A stretch of DNA of 64,000 nt from Gottfriedia acidiceleris (GCF_023115465.1 NZ_CP096034.1:1054001-1118000); one strand, 5' to 3'; counted from the stretch's first letter, positions 38,938-47,304 are shown. Notes: a model not told the origin generated them from the sequence alone. Translations and numbers: made by a program.

Positions 38938-39049
38938 AACTCCTTCTTCAGCTTACTCACCAGACTGTTGAAGGGGCAGAAGCAGTCAAGTAGATTTCTA
39001 GACTGTCCCTGTTCCTTCAAAAATTGGAAATATAGTTGGAGAAGGAGTT
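38938..39049 (+). other. Nested inverted repeats, possible structured RNA or large terminator
   Basis: In the 344-base gap between maoC and the flavin oxidase. Outer 10-bp stem AACTCCTTCT / AGAAGGAGTT, inside it TTGAAGG / CCTTCAA (38968-38974 with 39014-39020), CAGTC / GACTG, and TAG / CTA at the tip, all in nested order. Followed by TTTATTT. It may end the upstream operon or be a leader of the oxidase gene. Confidence 0.5.
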
Positions 39050-39202
39050 GTTTATTTAAATTGAATTATTTCAGACTGAAAAATTCAATCTCTAGAAGCT
39101 AATTACAATGATTTTGTAAAAAATTAAAACTAGTTTGTGAAGAAAGAAAAAGATTTAAAAAATTAAATCCAATACATTTCTTACACAGAGAGGATAATGA
39201 GC

Positions 39203-40543
39203 ATGGTGAAAATCATAAACAATCCTAATGGAGACTATGATGTAATTATTGTCGGTGCAGGTTTTGCAGGTATCACAGCTTCACGTGAATTAAGTTATCG
39301 CGGCTTTAAAACGTTGATACTAGAAGGAAGAGATCGTATTGGCGGTCGGACTTGGACAGATAATCGTCTAGGGGTAGATCTTGAATTAGGTGGAACATGG
39401 GTTCACTGGGGACAGCCTCATGTATGGACAGAGATTACACGTTATGGATTAAAGCTTACACCTTCTCCAGATAAAGAGGCTGCCTATTGGTTTGAAGAAG
39501 GAAAGTTGAAAAAAGGAACTAGAGAAGAATTTTTTGCCATTCTAGGACCAGCTCTTGCTAAATTTTTAGAGGAAAGTGAGTTACACATCCCTTTTCCTTA
39601 CGACCCACTAAATTCTCCCACTATTGAAGAAATTGATAAAAAATCGGCGATGGATCGATTAAATGAACTAAATTTAGATCCTATTTCAAGCGACCTTTTA
39701 AAGGTTTTCTTAGAAACAGCATATCAAGGTTCACCAGAATTAGGCGGTTATGCAACACTTCTTCATTGGCATTCTCTCGCTTTTCATGATATTAAACTAA
39801 TGCTTGAAATACTGGGGAAATACAAATTAAAACATGGTACTAAGTCCCTTATCGAAGAAATAGCTAAAGATTCCAATGCTGACCTTCAAATTTCTACAAT
39901 TGTTTCTCTTGTTGAAAAAGTGGATGACTTGTATATGGTGAAAACTAAAGATGGGGGACAATTCACTGCAAAAGCAGTTATTATTACAGCCCCACAAAAT
40001 GTATTGAAAAATATTAAATTTAATCCTGCTCTATCAGAACTTAAGCATATGGCATCAATTGAAGGACAAACTAGTCGAGGAGTTAAATATTTTGCAAGAT
40101 TACGTGGCAAGTATGAGAAATTTGCTTGCTATGCTCCTTCAGGCAGTATTTTAAGTAGTTGCTACAATGAATATGAAGTTGATGGTGACACTATTGTTGT
40201 CGGATTTGGTCCTGACGCTTCTAAAATCGATGTTAATGACTTGCCAGGTATTCAAAGAGAAATTCGCAAATGGCACCCAAAAGCTGAAGTCGTAGCATGT
40301 ACAGGTCATAACTGGACAGCAGACGAATTATCTGGTCAAACCTGGAATATGCAAAAAAAGAATCAACTAGTTCGATATCTCGATGAATTCCAACGTCAAG
40401 AACAAGGTGTGTTCCTATCAGGTTGTGACTATGCAAGTGGATGGCCAGGTATGATTGATGGAGCTATTGAAAGTGCACTAGTTGTAAGTAAAAAAGTTGA
40501 GAGATACTTAAATGTAGAAGCTGCTACCTTACAAAGTAAATGA
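39203..40543 (+). CDS. Flavin amine-oxidase-like enzyme
   Basis: About 446 residues. FAD dinucleotide motif VIIVGAGFAGITASREL, the RIGGRTW motif, the substrate-side ELGGTWVHWGQPHVW, and the C-terminal FAD segment FLSGCDYASGWPGMIDGAIESA all match the monoamine oxidase/phytoene desaturase superfamily, nearest in feel to bacterial cyclic-amine oxidases. It may oxidise an amine or desaturate a ring; the substrate is unknown. It is set apart from the beta-oxidation genes by long intergenic DNA. Start: ATG at 39203, 9 bases after AGAGAGG; an ATG at 39197 is possible. Confidence 0.85.
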   Translation: MVKIINNPNGDYDVIIVGAGFAGITASRELSYRGFKTLILEGRDRIGGRTWTDNRLGVDLELGGTWVHWGQPHVWTEITRYGLKLTPSPDKEAAYWFEEGKLKKGTREEFFAILGPALAKFLEESELHIPFPYDPLNSPTIEEIDKKSAMDRLNELNLDPISSDLLKVFLETAYQGSPELGGYATLLHWHSLAFHDIKLMLEILGKYKLKHGTKSLIEEIAKDSNADLQISTIVSLVEKVDDLYMVKTKDGGQFTAKAVIITAPQNVLKNIKFNPALSELKHMASIEGQTSRGVKYFARLRGKYEKFACYAPSGSILSSCYNEYEVDGDTIVVGFGPDASKIDVNDLPGIQREIRKWHPKAEVVACTGHNWTADELSGQTWNMQKKNQLVRYLDEFQRQEQGVFLSGCDYASGWPGMIDGAIESALVVSKKVERYLNVEAATLQSK

Positions 40544-40677
40544 AATAATAGTTAGAAACTAACACAATAAAATAGAAGTGTTTAAACAAACCCCTCTATT
40601 TTTATGGAAATGTTCAACAAGGAGAGAATGACTCAAATTAACTTAAAACTTATGTATGATTCTAAGAGGTGATTTGA

Positions 40678-41613
40678 ATGACATTAGCTTATTTATTTCT
40701 TTTATTTGTACAATTTTTATATGCAATTCCGTTGGTAATAAGTCAGGTTGCACTTGAACAAATTCCAATATTTTTATTTTTAGAAATAAGCTTTATCGCC
40801 GCTTTTGTTTTCTTACTTCCACTTGCTTTGATGAAAGAAAAAGTAAATTGGACAAATCTAGGTAAAAAAAATATCGGGAAATTATTATTACAGGGGCTAT
40901 TATTTAATGTTGTTTTTAATATCTTTTTGTTATTAGGAATAAGTCATACAAGTGCAACTGATACAGGAATCATTACAGGTACATCACCTGCACTTATACT
41001 AATCCTTTCATATTTTTTACTTCGTGAACGTATAAAGTTGCTTTCCATCCTTGCTATTTTTTTAGCAATAACAGGTGTTGTTCTCCAATCTTTTATAAGT
41101 TTAGGAGAAAGTCCAAAGACTTCTTTATTAGGGGATTTCTTTGTCATTTTAGCCATACTTACTCAATCCTTTTTTGTTATTTTTTCAAAAAAATTTGCAG
41201 CAGATGTACCTCCGATTACAACTGCTACTTTTATAATGCTTGTAGGAGTAATATTTTTTATACCTTTAGGTATTATGGATGCACATAATTTTAAATGGGA
41301 TTCAGTTTCAGCATCTAACTGGTGGATTGATATCATATATGGAATACCAGGAACTGCACTCCCTCTAATCCTTTATTTCTATGCTATTAGAAGAGTACCC
41401 GCAAGTACGGTTGGTATTTTTTCAGCGCTTCTTCCAATTTTAACGACGGTAACTGCCGTTCTAGCACTAGGAGAACCCATAACAGTAGCTCTGTTCGTTT
41501 CTCTTTGCTGTGTTGTGCTATCCATTGTTCTAGCTGTATTAGTAGGGAGAAACAATAAATCTGATGTTTATTTAAATCAAACTAATAATGATCTAAATGA
41601 AGTTAAATATTAA
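40678..41613 (+). CDS. EamA/DMT-family transporter
   Basis: 311 residues with ten predicted membrane helices in two EamA repeats (about 1-140 and 150-290; the second ends VFVSLCCVVLSIVLAVLVG-like). Drug/metabolite transporters of this family usually export small metabolites. Its place in the island suggests it moves a pathway metabolite or amine, but nothing in the sequence names one. GAGGTG upstream. No island element lies in front of it. Confidence 0.88.
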   Translation: MTLAYLFLLFVQFLYAIPLVISQVALEQIPIFLFLEISFIAAFVFLLPLALMKEKVNWTNLGKKNIGKLLLQGLLFNVVFNIFLLLGISHTSATDTGIITGTSPALILILSYFLLRERIKLLSILAIFLAITGVVLQSFISLGESPKTSLLGDFFVILAILTQSFFVIFSKKFAADVPPITTATFIMLVGVIFFIPLGIMDAHNFKWDSVSASNWWIDIIYGIPGTALPLILYFYAIRRVPASTVGIFSALLPILTTVTAVLALGEPITVALFVSLCCVVLSIVLAVLVGRNNKSDVYLNQTNNDLNEVKY

Positions 41614-41793
41614 GTGCCCAAATGCATAATTAAAAGTAATAGCAAGAGATGATTTTTTATTTGGAGGGTTGTATGTTTTAAGTTGTTTTTACATTCGCTA
41701 ATTCTAAATTCTGAGTGATACTCAATTTAATACTTAAGTTACTTTTTCTCTTTTTTTATTTTTAATAATGATTTTGTAAAGTGTGGTGTCAAT

Positions 41794-42108
41794 ATGAACA
41801 TAGAGGATTATGTTAAAGAAAAACATCCAAACGTATTTGAAGAGCATAATCGATTTATACGAAATTTTGTACCTTCAATTGGGTCTGAATTAGTTTCTTT
41901 AGTAGATAGTTTTGGAGGGCTTTCAGGTCAGCCTTTGGAGGTAACTGGGTATAGTGCTTTAGGATGTGGTATGGATGTATTCATAGAGTTGAAAAATGTT
42001 GCAACCGGGGAGCGCTATATGTGCCCAGTTAAAAAGTGGGATAATAAGGTCAAATTGATTAAGGGAGATTATATAGATGTAAGTTTTGTGAAATTCTATG
42101 ACGAATAA
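41794..42108 (+). CDS. Hypothetical protein, 104 residues
   Basis: I do not recognise this protein. It is soluble and mildly acidic, with an N-terminal helical part (MNIEDYVKEKHPNVFEEHNRF) and a C-terminal part that looks beta-rich (VFIELKNVATGERYMCPVKKW). There is no signal peptide and no metal or cofactor motif. It has a weak ribosome site (GTGTGG) and its own terminator at 42149. It may be a passenger gene in the island. Confidence 0.6.
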   Translation: MNIEDYVKEKHPNVFEEHNRFIRNFVPSIGSELVSLVDSFGGLSGQPLEVTGYSALGCGMDVFIELKNVATGERYMCPVKKWDNKVKLIKGDYIDVSFVKFYDE

Positions 42109-42148
42109 TTGTTTTAAAGTCATTAAAAGATAAAAAATTTACAAAAAG

Positions 42149-42187
42149 AAGCAACTTCAAATGGAATAATTGAGTTGCTTTTTTTTG
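42149..42187 (+). terminator. Terminator after the hypothetical gene
   Basis: AAGCAACT / AGTTGCTT, a 16-base loop and an 8-base T-run. Confidence 0.8.
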
Positions 42188-42220
42188 TTGATGCAGGCAT
42201 TAAATGTACTTTAAATTTAC

Positions 42221-42252
42221 TTAACGTACGTTATAAATTCTAAACTTTATTA
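42221..42252 (+). promoter_or_regulatory. Island element copy 4 (hydroxyacyl-CoA dehydrogenase operon)
   Basis: TTAACGTACGTTATAAAT, four bases, then AACTTTATTA. It is one of the more divergent copies. It lies 178 bases upstream of the dehydrogenase start. Confidence 0.7.
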
Positions 42253-42430
42253 TTGGTATTTAGGAATTTATGATAAATTTAAATATTCAATTTATTATGT
42301 GAACTAGAGTAATAGTTTTGAAGGATACAAAAGGTATAGGTATCAGATCTACTCTAAGATTTAATCTGAAAAGTAAAAATGCAAATATATCATTAAAAGC
42401 AAGGAGAATGGAAAAGAAAGGAGCGTAAAT

Positions 42431-43279
42431 ATGGAGAAAATGGCAGTAATAGGATCTGGTGTTATGGGGAGAGGTATATCTTATGCATCTGCACTTGGGG
42501 GCTTTCGAGTAAGCTTAAATGATGTCAGCCAAGAAAATTTGAATAAAGCCAAATTATATATTGAGACTGAAATGAAGAAGAGTGTAGAAAAAGGGATTCT
42601 GAGTAGAGAACAGGTTGCTAGAGCATTACAAAGAATTGAATATACTACAGATTTAGAAGTTGCTGCCGGAGATGCTGATATTGTAATTGAAGCCGTCTTT
42701 GAATTAATGGAGTTGAAAGTAGAAATCTTTAAAAAATTAGACAAGATATGTCCGGAGTATACGATTCTTGCGACTAATACATCAACAATGAGCCCGACAG
42801 AAATAGCGGCACAAACTTTAAGACCTGAAAAATGCATTGCAATGCATTTTTTTAATCCAGTTCATAAAATGAAGTTGATTGAAATTATCAGAGGGCTTGA
42901 GACCTCTGATGAGACGATGGCAAAAGTAAAGGAAATAAGTCAAAAATTAGGCAAGGAAATAGTTGAAGTGAATGAATTCCCGGGATTTGTTACAAGTCGG
43001 ATGAACTGTTTAATAGGAAATGAGGCTATGAATCTACTAATGGAGGGGGTAGCCTCTGCCTGTGACATTGATCGTGCCATGAAGCTTGGACTTAATCATC
43101 CAATGGGTCCGTTAGAACTTGCTGACTTGGTTGGACTCGATACCAGACTTCGAAATATGGAATACCTTTACAAAAATTTAGGAGAAAAATACCGACCATG
43201 TCCATTGTTAATCAAATACGTGAAAGCGGGACGTTTAGGCCGAAAGTCTGGACAGGGATTTTATAAATATAATAGTTAA
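42431..43279 (+). CDS. 3-hydroxyacyl-CoA (3-hydroxybutyryl-CoA) dehydrogenase
   Basis: 282 residues, the length of single-domain HBD enzymes. NAD motif GSGVMGRGIS, IEAVFE, NTSTMSPTEIA, the catalytic His in HFFNPVHKMKLIEI and FPGFVTSRMN are all present, and the C-terminal dimerisation domain is complete. It oxidises L-3-hydroxyacyl-CoA with NAD. In front of an acyl-CoA dehydrogenase and a thiolase, it repeats the gene content of the B. subtilis mmgABC operon in another order. Ribosome site AAAGGAGCG. Confidence 0.93.
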   Translation: MEKMAVIGSGVMGRGISYASALGGFRVSLNDVSQENLNKAKLYIETEMKKSVEKGILSREQVARALQRIEYTTDLEVAAGDADIVIEAVFELMELKVEIFKKLDKICPEYTILATNTSTMSPTEIAAQTLRPEKCIAMHFFNPVHKMKLIEIIRGLETSDETMAKVKEISQKLGKEIVEVNEFPGFVTSRMNCLIGNEAMNLLMEGVASACDIDRAMKLGLNHPMGPLELADLVGLDTRLRNMEYLYKNLGEKYRPCPLLIKYVKAGRLGRKSGQGFYKYNS

Positions 43280-43311
43280 CTTTTTTAACTTTTTTATTCC
43301 CTGCTAGTTTA

Positions 43312-43517
43312 CTCAGAGTGGCCTAGGAGGCAAGTGAAAGAATATGCACAGAAACTGAGCCAAAAAAGCCTTAAAGATTTCTGCTTAACGAGGATGCGAG
43401 GATGTAGCTATCACTGCGAAGATATTAAAATGGAAACCGAACTTTATTTAGTAAAGATTTCATAGTTCATTTTAATAGCCTCTGAGGAAAGCTCGAAGGA
43501 ACTCAAGCCTTTTTTGG
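43312..43517. repeat. Non-coding stretch with interlocked inverted repeats
   Basis: The 281-base gap between the dehydrogenase and the next gene holds no ORF with a start site. It has CTCAGAGTGGC (43312) facing GCCTCTGAG (43478), and CCAAAAAAGCCTT (43360) facing AAGCCTTTTTTGG (43505), plus an inner AT-rich hairpin. The two long pairs cross rather than nest. Confidence 0.45.
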
Positions 43518-43560
43518 AAAAAAGCAGCCACAATTTCAGGAGAAATAAGGAGGAGCGACA

Positions 43561-44709
43561 ATGGATTTTACATTACCTGAAGATATTCAACTTTTAAAGA
43601 AAGCAGTACATAATTTTGTTCAAGGTGAAGTTGAAAAGGTTGCAATGGAAATAGAGGAAAAAGATAAAATTCCTGGCCATATTTTAGCTTCATCAAAAGA
43701 AATGGGTTTATTCGGTTTAAGTATTCCTGAAGAGTATGGCGGCCTTGGTCTTAATATGGTAGGGAAATGTGCGATTTATGAAGAACTTGGGAAAACCCAT
43801 AATGGCTATACAACTTTAATTGGTGCACATACAGGAATTGGATCGGTTGGAATTGTGGAGCTTGGAACAGAGGAACAAAAAAAGAAATATTTACCAAATA
43901 TGGCAAGTGGTGAATGGATTGGCGCCTTTGCTTTAACAGAACCAAGCGCGGGGTCCAATGCTGCTAATTTAAAAACAAAGGCCGAAAAAAAGGGAGACAA
44001 ATATATTTTAAATGGTTCAAAGCACTATATAACCAATGCGGTTGAAGGTCATATTTTTACGGTTATGGCGGTTACTGATCCAAGTAAAGGGGCAAAAGGA
44101 ATAACTTCGTTTATTGTGGAAAAAGATTTTCCTGGATTTTATGTCGGTTCTGTTGAGAAAAAAATGGGTCTACGTGGCTCGCATTCAGCTGAACTTTTCT
44201 TCGAAAATTGTGAGGTCCCTGCAGAAAATGTCCTTGGAGAGGAAGGACAAGGGTATATTAATGCATTGAAAATCTTGGCGAACGGGCGTGCAGGACTAGC
44301 GGCTAGAAACTTGGGGTCTTGTGAGAAACTACTCGAGTTAAGTATGGATTATGCAACTCAGAGGATCCAGTTTAAAAAGTCCATCTTTGAACAACAAGCT
44401 ATTCAGCATATGTTAGCAGATATGGCAATGGAAATAGAGCTTCTAAGGTCGATGACTTATCGAGTTGCATGGATGACAGACCAAGGCATGCGTGTCGTAA
44501 AAGAGGCGGCTATGGCTAAGCTTTACGGGTCAGAAGTATATAATCGGGTGGCAGATTTGGCTGTCCAAATTCATGCGGGAATTGGTTATATGAAAGACTA
44601 TCCAATTGAAAGATTCTATCGGGATGCACGTATTACAAAAATATATGAAGGAACAAGCCAAATACAGAAAAACATCATTGCGGGTGAACTAAAGCGTGAG
44701 TATTTATAA
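43561..44709 (+). CDS. Acyl-CoA dehydrogenase (short/medium-chain type)
   Basis: 382 residues. Full ACAD fold with IGAFALTEPSAGSNAAN, GSKHYITNA, and the catalytic Glu in IYEGTSQIQKNII. This matches the classical butyryl/short-chain branch where Glu sits in YEGTSQIQ. It forms FADH2 and passes electrons to EtfAB. It starts after AAGGAGGAG and is 15 bases ahead of the thiolase, so the two are one transcription unit. Confidence 0.93.
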   Translation: MDFTLPEDIQLLKKAVHNFVQGEVEKVAMEIEEKDKIPGHILASSKEMGLFGLSIPEEYGGLGLNMVGKCAIYEELGKTHNGYTTLIGAHTGIGSVGIVELGTEEQKKKYLPNMASGEWIGAFALTEPSAGSNAANLKTKAEKKGDKYILNGSKHYITNAVEGHIFTVMAVTDPSKGAKGITSFIVEKDFPGFYVGSVEKKMGLRGSHSAELFFENCEVPAENVLGEEGQGYINALKILANGRAGLAARNLGSCEKLLELSMDYATQRIQFKKSIFEQQAIQHMLADMAMEIELLRSMTYRVAWMTDQGMRVVKEAAMAKLYGSEVYNRVADLAVQIHAGIGYMKDYPIERFYRDARITKIYEGTSQIQKNIIAGELKREYL

Positions 44710-44724
44710 AGAAGGGGTGTAAGG

Positions 44725-45918
44725 ATGAGGAATGCGGTTATTATAGACGGTGCCCGCACAGCAATCGGCAAAATGGGTGGGACACTTAAAGATATTGATG
44801 TAGATTTCCTATCAGAAAAAGTAATGCGGGAAGCAATTAAGAGAAGTAAAATCCAAGGAGCAGATGTTGAAGAGGTAGTTTGGGGGCACTCTAAACAAAC
44901 TTCTGATGTCCCTAATCTTGCTCGACTAGCCGCACTTAGAGCGGAACTTCCTATTGAAGTTCCTGGATATACGGTTCACCGTCAATGCGGATCAGGTCTC
45001 CAAGCAATCAATAACGCAGCCCAGCAAATAATCTGCGGACTTTCAGACATCGTTTTGGCGGGCGGAGCAGAGAGTATGAGTAATGCTCCGTTTTATTTAA
45101 GAAAAGCCCGTTATGGATACGAGGCTGGTAATGCGGAACTTGTGGATTCCAATACGGAAAGCCAGCCTAGGTCACAGCCAATTGAAGTTTATGGGCATTT
45201 GACGATGGGATTAACTGCTGAAAATCTTGCAGACAAATATAGTATTAGTCGGCAGGAGCAGGATCACTTTTCAATGGAGAGTCAGCAAAAGGCTTTTGAT
45301 GCGATTGAGGCTGGGAAATTTAAAAATGAGATTGTTCCATATGAAATTAAAATGAGAAAAGGGAATATTCTTTTTGATTCAGACGAACATCCTCGATTAA
45401 CTAGTTTTGAAAAACTTTCTGGATTAAAGCCCATTTTCAAAAAGGGAGGCACGGTTACAGCAGGTAACTCGAGCGGGAGAAATGATGGTGCAGCCGCACT
45501 AGTCATGATGTCGGAAGAAGAAGCAAAAAAGCGAGAGCTAGCACCGCGTCTCCGCATCTTATCTCAAGCAGCAGTGGGTGTGTCACCAGAGATTATGGGA
45601 ATTGGTCCTGTTCCAGCAACAATTAAAGCACTTAAGCTTGCAGGATTGACCATGGATGATATCGACTTAATTGAATTGAACGAGGCTTTTGCCGCGCAAA
45701 CAATAGCAGTTGTAAAAGAGTTGAAAATCGATGCTAAAAAATTAAATGTGAATGGTGGAGCGATTGCATTAGGACACCCAATTGGTGGTACGGGAGCTAT
45801 TTTAACAATAAAAATAATGAACGAACTTGAGCGACGAGGTGGACGCTACGGATTAATTACTGCTTGTATTGGTGGTGGTCAAGGAATTGCCACAATTGTT
45901 GAAAATTTAAGGGTGTAA
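44725..45918 (+). CDS. Acetyl-CoA acetyltransferase-type thiolase
   Basis: 397 residues. Nucleophilic Cys88 in HRQCGSGLQA, ELNEAFAAQ, NGGAIALGHPIGGTGA with the catalytic His, and the second Cys in ACIGGGQG. This is a complete degradative or biosynthetic thiolase that splits 3-ketoacyl-CoA into acetyl-CoA and a shortened acyl-CoA. AAGGGGTG site. A bidirectional hairpin ends the unit before the convergent lysR copy 2. Confidence 0.95.
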   Translation: MRNAVIIDGARTAIGKMGGTLKDIDVDFLSEKVMREAIKRSKIQGADVEEVVWGHSKQTSDVPNLARLAALRAELPIEVPGYTVHRQCGSGLQAINNAAQQIICGLSDIVLAGGAESMSNAPFYLRKARYGYEAGNAELVDSNTESQPRSQPIEVYGHLTMGLTAENLADKYSISRQEQDHFSMESQQKAFDAIEAGKFKNEIVPYEIKMRKGNILFDSDEHPRLTSFEKLSGLKPIFKKGGTVTAGNSSGRNDGAAALVMMSEEEAKKRELAPRLRILSQAAVGVSPEIMGIGPVPATIKALKLAGLTMDDIDLIELNEAFAAQTIAVVKELKIDAKKLNVNGGAIALGHPIGGTGAILTIKIMNELERRGGRYGLITACIGGGQGIATIVENLRV

Positions 45919-45970
45919 GTTTTAGGGGTATTAATTTATAAGTGATATTTTAAGAACTACAATACAAAAA

Positions 45971-45999
45971 GTTAAGCCACTATTATAGAGTGGCTTAAC
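45971..45999. terminator. Hairpin between thiolase and lysR copy 2
   Basis: Perfect 11-bp stem GTTAAGCCACT / AGTGGCTTAAC with a 7-base loop. The T tract on + is interrupted (TAAATTTTT). Confidence 0.8.
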
Positions 46000-46011
46000 T
46001 AAATTTTTAAC

Positions 46012-46056
46012 AAAAATAAAAGAAGAAAATTCACCTTTAGTGATTTACCTTCTTTT
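46012..46056 (-). terminator. Terminator of lysR copy 2
   Basis: AGAAG..AATTCAC / GTGATTT..CTTCT stem. On the minus strand it runs into TTTTATTTTT. Confidence 0.7.
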
Positions 46057-46094
46057 GGGTTTTATAAGTAAATTGTTTATTAAATTTTTTTAAA

Positions 46095-47012
46095 TTAGTC
46101 TTTGAAATTTTCAGCCTGAAGTTTAAGTTCTTTCAAAAATTCTTTAGCTGCAGCAGAAAAAAATTTACTTTTTAATCGAATACAATAATAAGAAAAGTTA
46201 TTATTTATTCCTAATACAGGCTTTACGATAATATCTTCACTTTGATAAAAGGGATCGGATTTAATTGATAGTGAACTTTCGAATCCAATTGCCAATCCCT
46301 GTGAAATAAAATGCTTTTTTGTTTCAGTTTGTTGTGATTGAACCAAAACATTAAAGTTAAGATTGCTATTTTCTCTGAATACCATAGAGTGAAACTTTCT
46401 TCTATCAAAATCACTTAAATTTGCCGCTAATGGGTATTGCTGTATATCCTCTATTGTAAGATTGTCTTTACTTGCTAATTCAGAATCTTTTCTAAAACAA
46501 AGCAACCATGGATTATCAATAATATGTGTTGTAATTAAGAGTTGATTTTCTTCTCGTAGACCGGAAGGATAACAGATTAAACCTATATCCGCATCACCAT
46601 TCAAAACGTCTTTTCGTACTTGTGAGGAAGATGCATCTTTAATTTCGGGATTTATTCCTGGAAATTTTGCTTTAACTTCAGCAAATGTTTTAGGGATCAG
46701 GCTCCTGCTAATGGCAGGGTCAGCAGAGATAGTTAGAGAACCTGTAATTTGAGAAGCATTAACCTGTGATTCTTGTCTTAATTCCTCTATATTATTTAAA
46801 ATCTTCTGTGCTTTAATTATTAGTTTTTTTCCAGTTTCAGTGGGCTCTAATCCTGTTCTGGAACGTTCAAATATTTTCACGCCAAGTTCTTCCTCTAAGC
46901 TGCTGATTGCAAGGCTTATACTTGGTGAAGATACGTAAAGTCTTTGAGCAGTTGTCGCTATAGAGCCAGTTTTCGCTATTTCAGTAATGTATAAAAATTG
47001 TTCGATTCGCAA
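46095..47012 (-). CDS. LysR-type regulator, copy 2
   Basis: 305 residues from TTG at 47012, preceded on the minus strand by GGGGTGG. The helix-turn-helix part (MRIEQFLYITEIAKTGSIA and RLYVSSPSISLAISSLEEELG) is nearly the same as in the LysR protein at 27857, while the effector domains differ more. This suggests shared DNA sites but different or overlapping inducers. Island element copies 5 and 6 lie 81 and 260 bases upstream of its start, on the other strand. Confidence 0.93.
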   Translation of the reverse strand: MRIEQFLYITEIAKTGSIATTAQRLYVSSPSISLAISSLEEELGVKIFERSRTGLEPTETGKKLIIKAQKILNNIEELRQESQVNASQITGSLTISADPAISRSLIPKTFAEVKAKFPGINPEIKDASSSQVRKDVLNGDADIGLICYPSGLREENQLLITTHIIDNPWLLCFRKDSELASKDNLTIEDIQQYPLAANLSDFDRRKFHSMVFRENSNLNFNVLVQSQQTETKKHFISQGLAIGFESSLSIKSDPFYQSEDIIVKPVLGINNNFSYYCIRLKSKFFSAAAKEFLKELKLQAENFKD

Positions 47013-47093
47013 AGTGCCACCCCTGTCAACTGACTTTAATAAAGTAAATTTTTAGATTCTCAATCATTCTAATAATCTCTTATTACAAATTTA

Positions 47094-47125
47094 TTAACAT
47101 ACCTTTTAATTTCAAAACATTAAAA
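47094..47125 (+). promoter_or_regulatory. Island element copy 5 (no gene directly downstream)
   Basis: TTAACATACCTTTTAATT, four bases, then AACATTAAAA. It faces a 65-base stretch that ends in a strong terminator. It may drive a small RNA, or control the divergent lysR copy 2, or both. Confidence 0.7.
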
Positions 47126-47144
47126 AAAGTATATTATAAGAATA

Positions 47145-47230
47145 TTCAAAATGTAAAGGGTTTCATCACTCTATTTGAGGGGCTTAAAAATAAAAGGAGT
47201 ATCGAAAATTTATTCGGTATTCCTTTTTTA
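47145..47230 (+). ncRNA. Candidate small RNA between element copies 5 and 6
   Basis: Between the -10-like AT-rich part after copy 5 (TATTATAAGAATATTC) and a terminator of 14 bp with two G-U pairs (AAAAGGAGTATCGA / TCGGTATTCCTTTT, 47192-47227, plus T-run). There is no ORF with a ribosome site. The 5' end is a guess from the spacing in the other copies. The expected length is about 80 bases. Confidence 0.4.
47192..47230 (+). terminator. Strong terminator between element copies 5 and 6
   Basis: 14-bp stem with two wobble pairs, 8-base loop and TTTTTT. No coding gene lies just upstream on this strand. Confidence 0.85.
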
Positions 47231-47272
47231 TGTCGAGAATGATTGTTTAACTAACAGACTATTACTTTTTAT

Positions 47273-47304
47273 TTAACTTACCTTTAAATATCTAAAATTT
47301 TAAA
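47273..47304 (+). promoter_or_regulatory. Island element copy 6 (citryl-CoA lyase-like gene)
   Basis: TTAACTTACCTTTAAATA, four bases, then AAATTTTAAA. It lies 77 bases upstream of the citrate-synthase-fold gene. Confidence 0.75.

Noticed and set aside
38859-39200. An eighth element copy before the flavin oxidase
   Set aside because: TTTATTTAAAGTTACTAC near 38900 lacks the invariant TTAAC and the CTTTTAAA repeats, so I did not count it.
47175-47279. A 34-codon ORF starting at TTG after element copy 5
   Set aside because: It has no ribosome binding site, and it runs through the strong terminator at 47192-47227. A small RNA or a pure operator is more likely.
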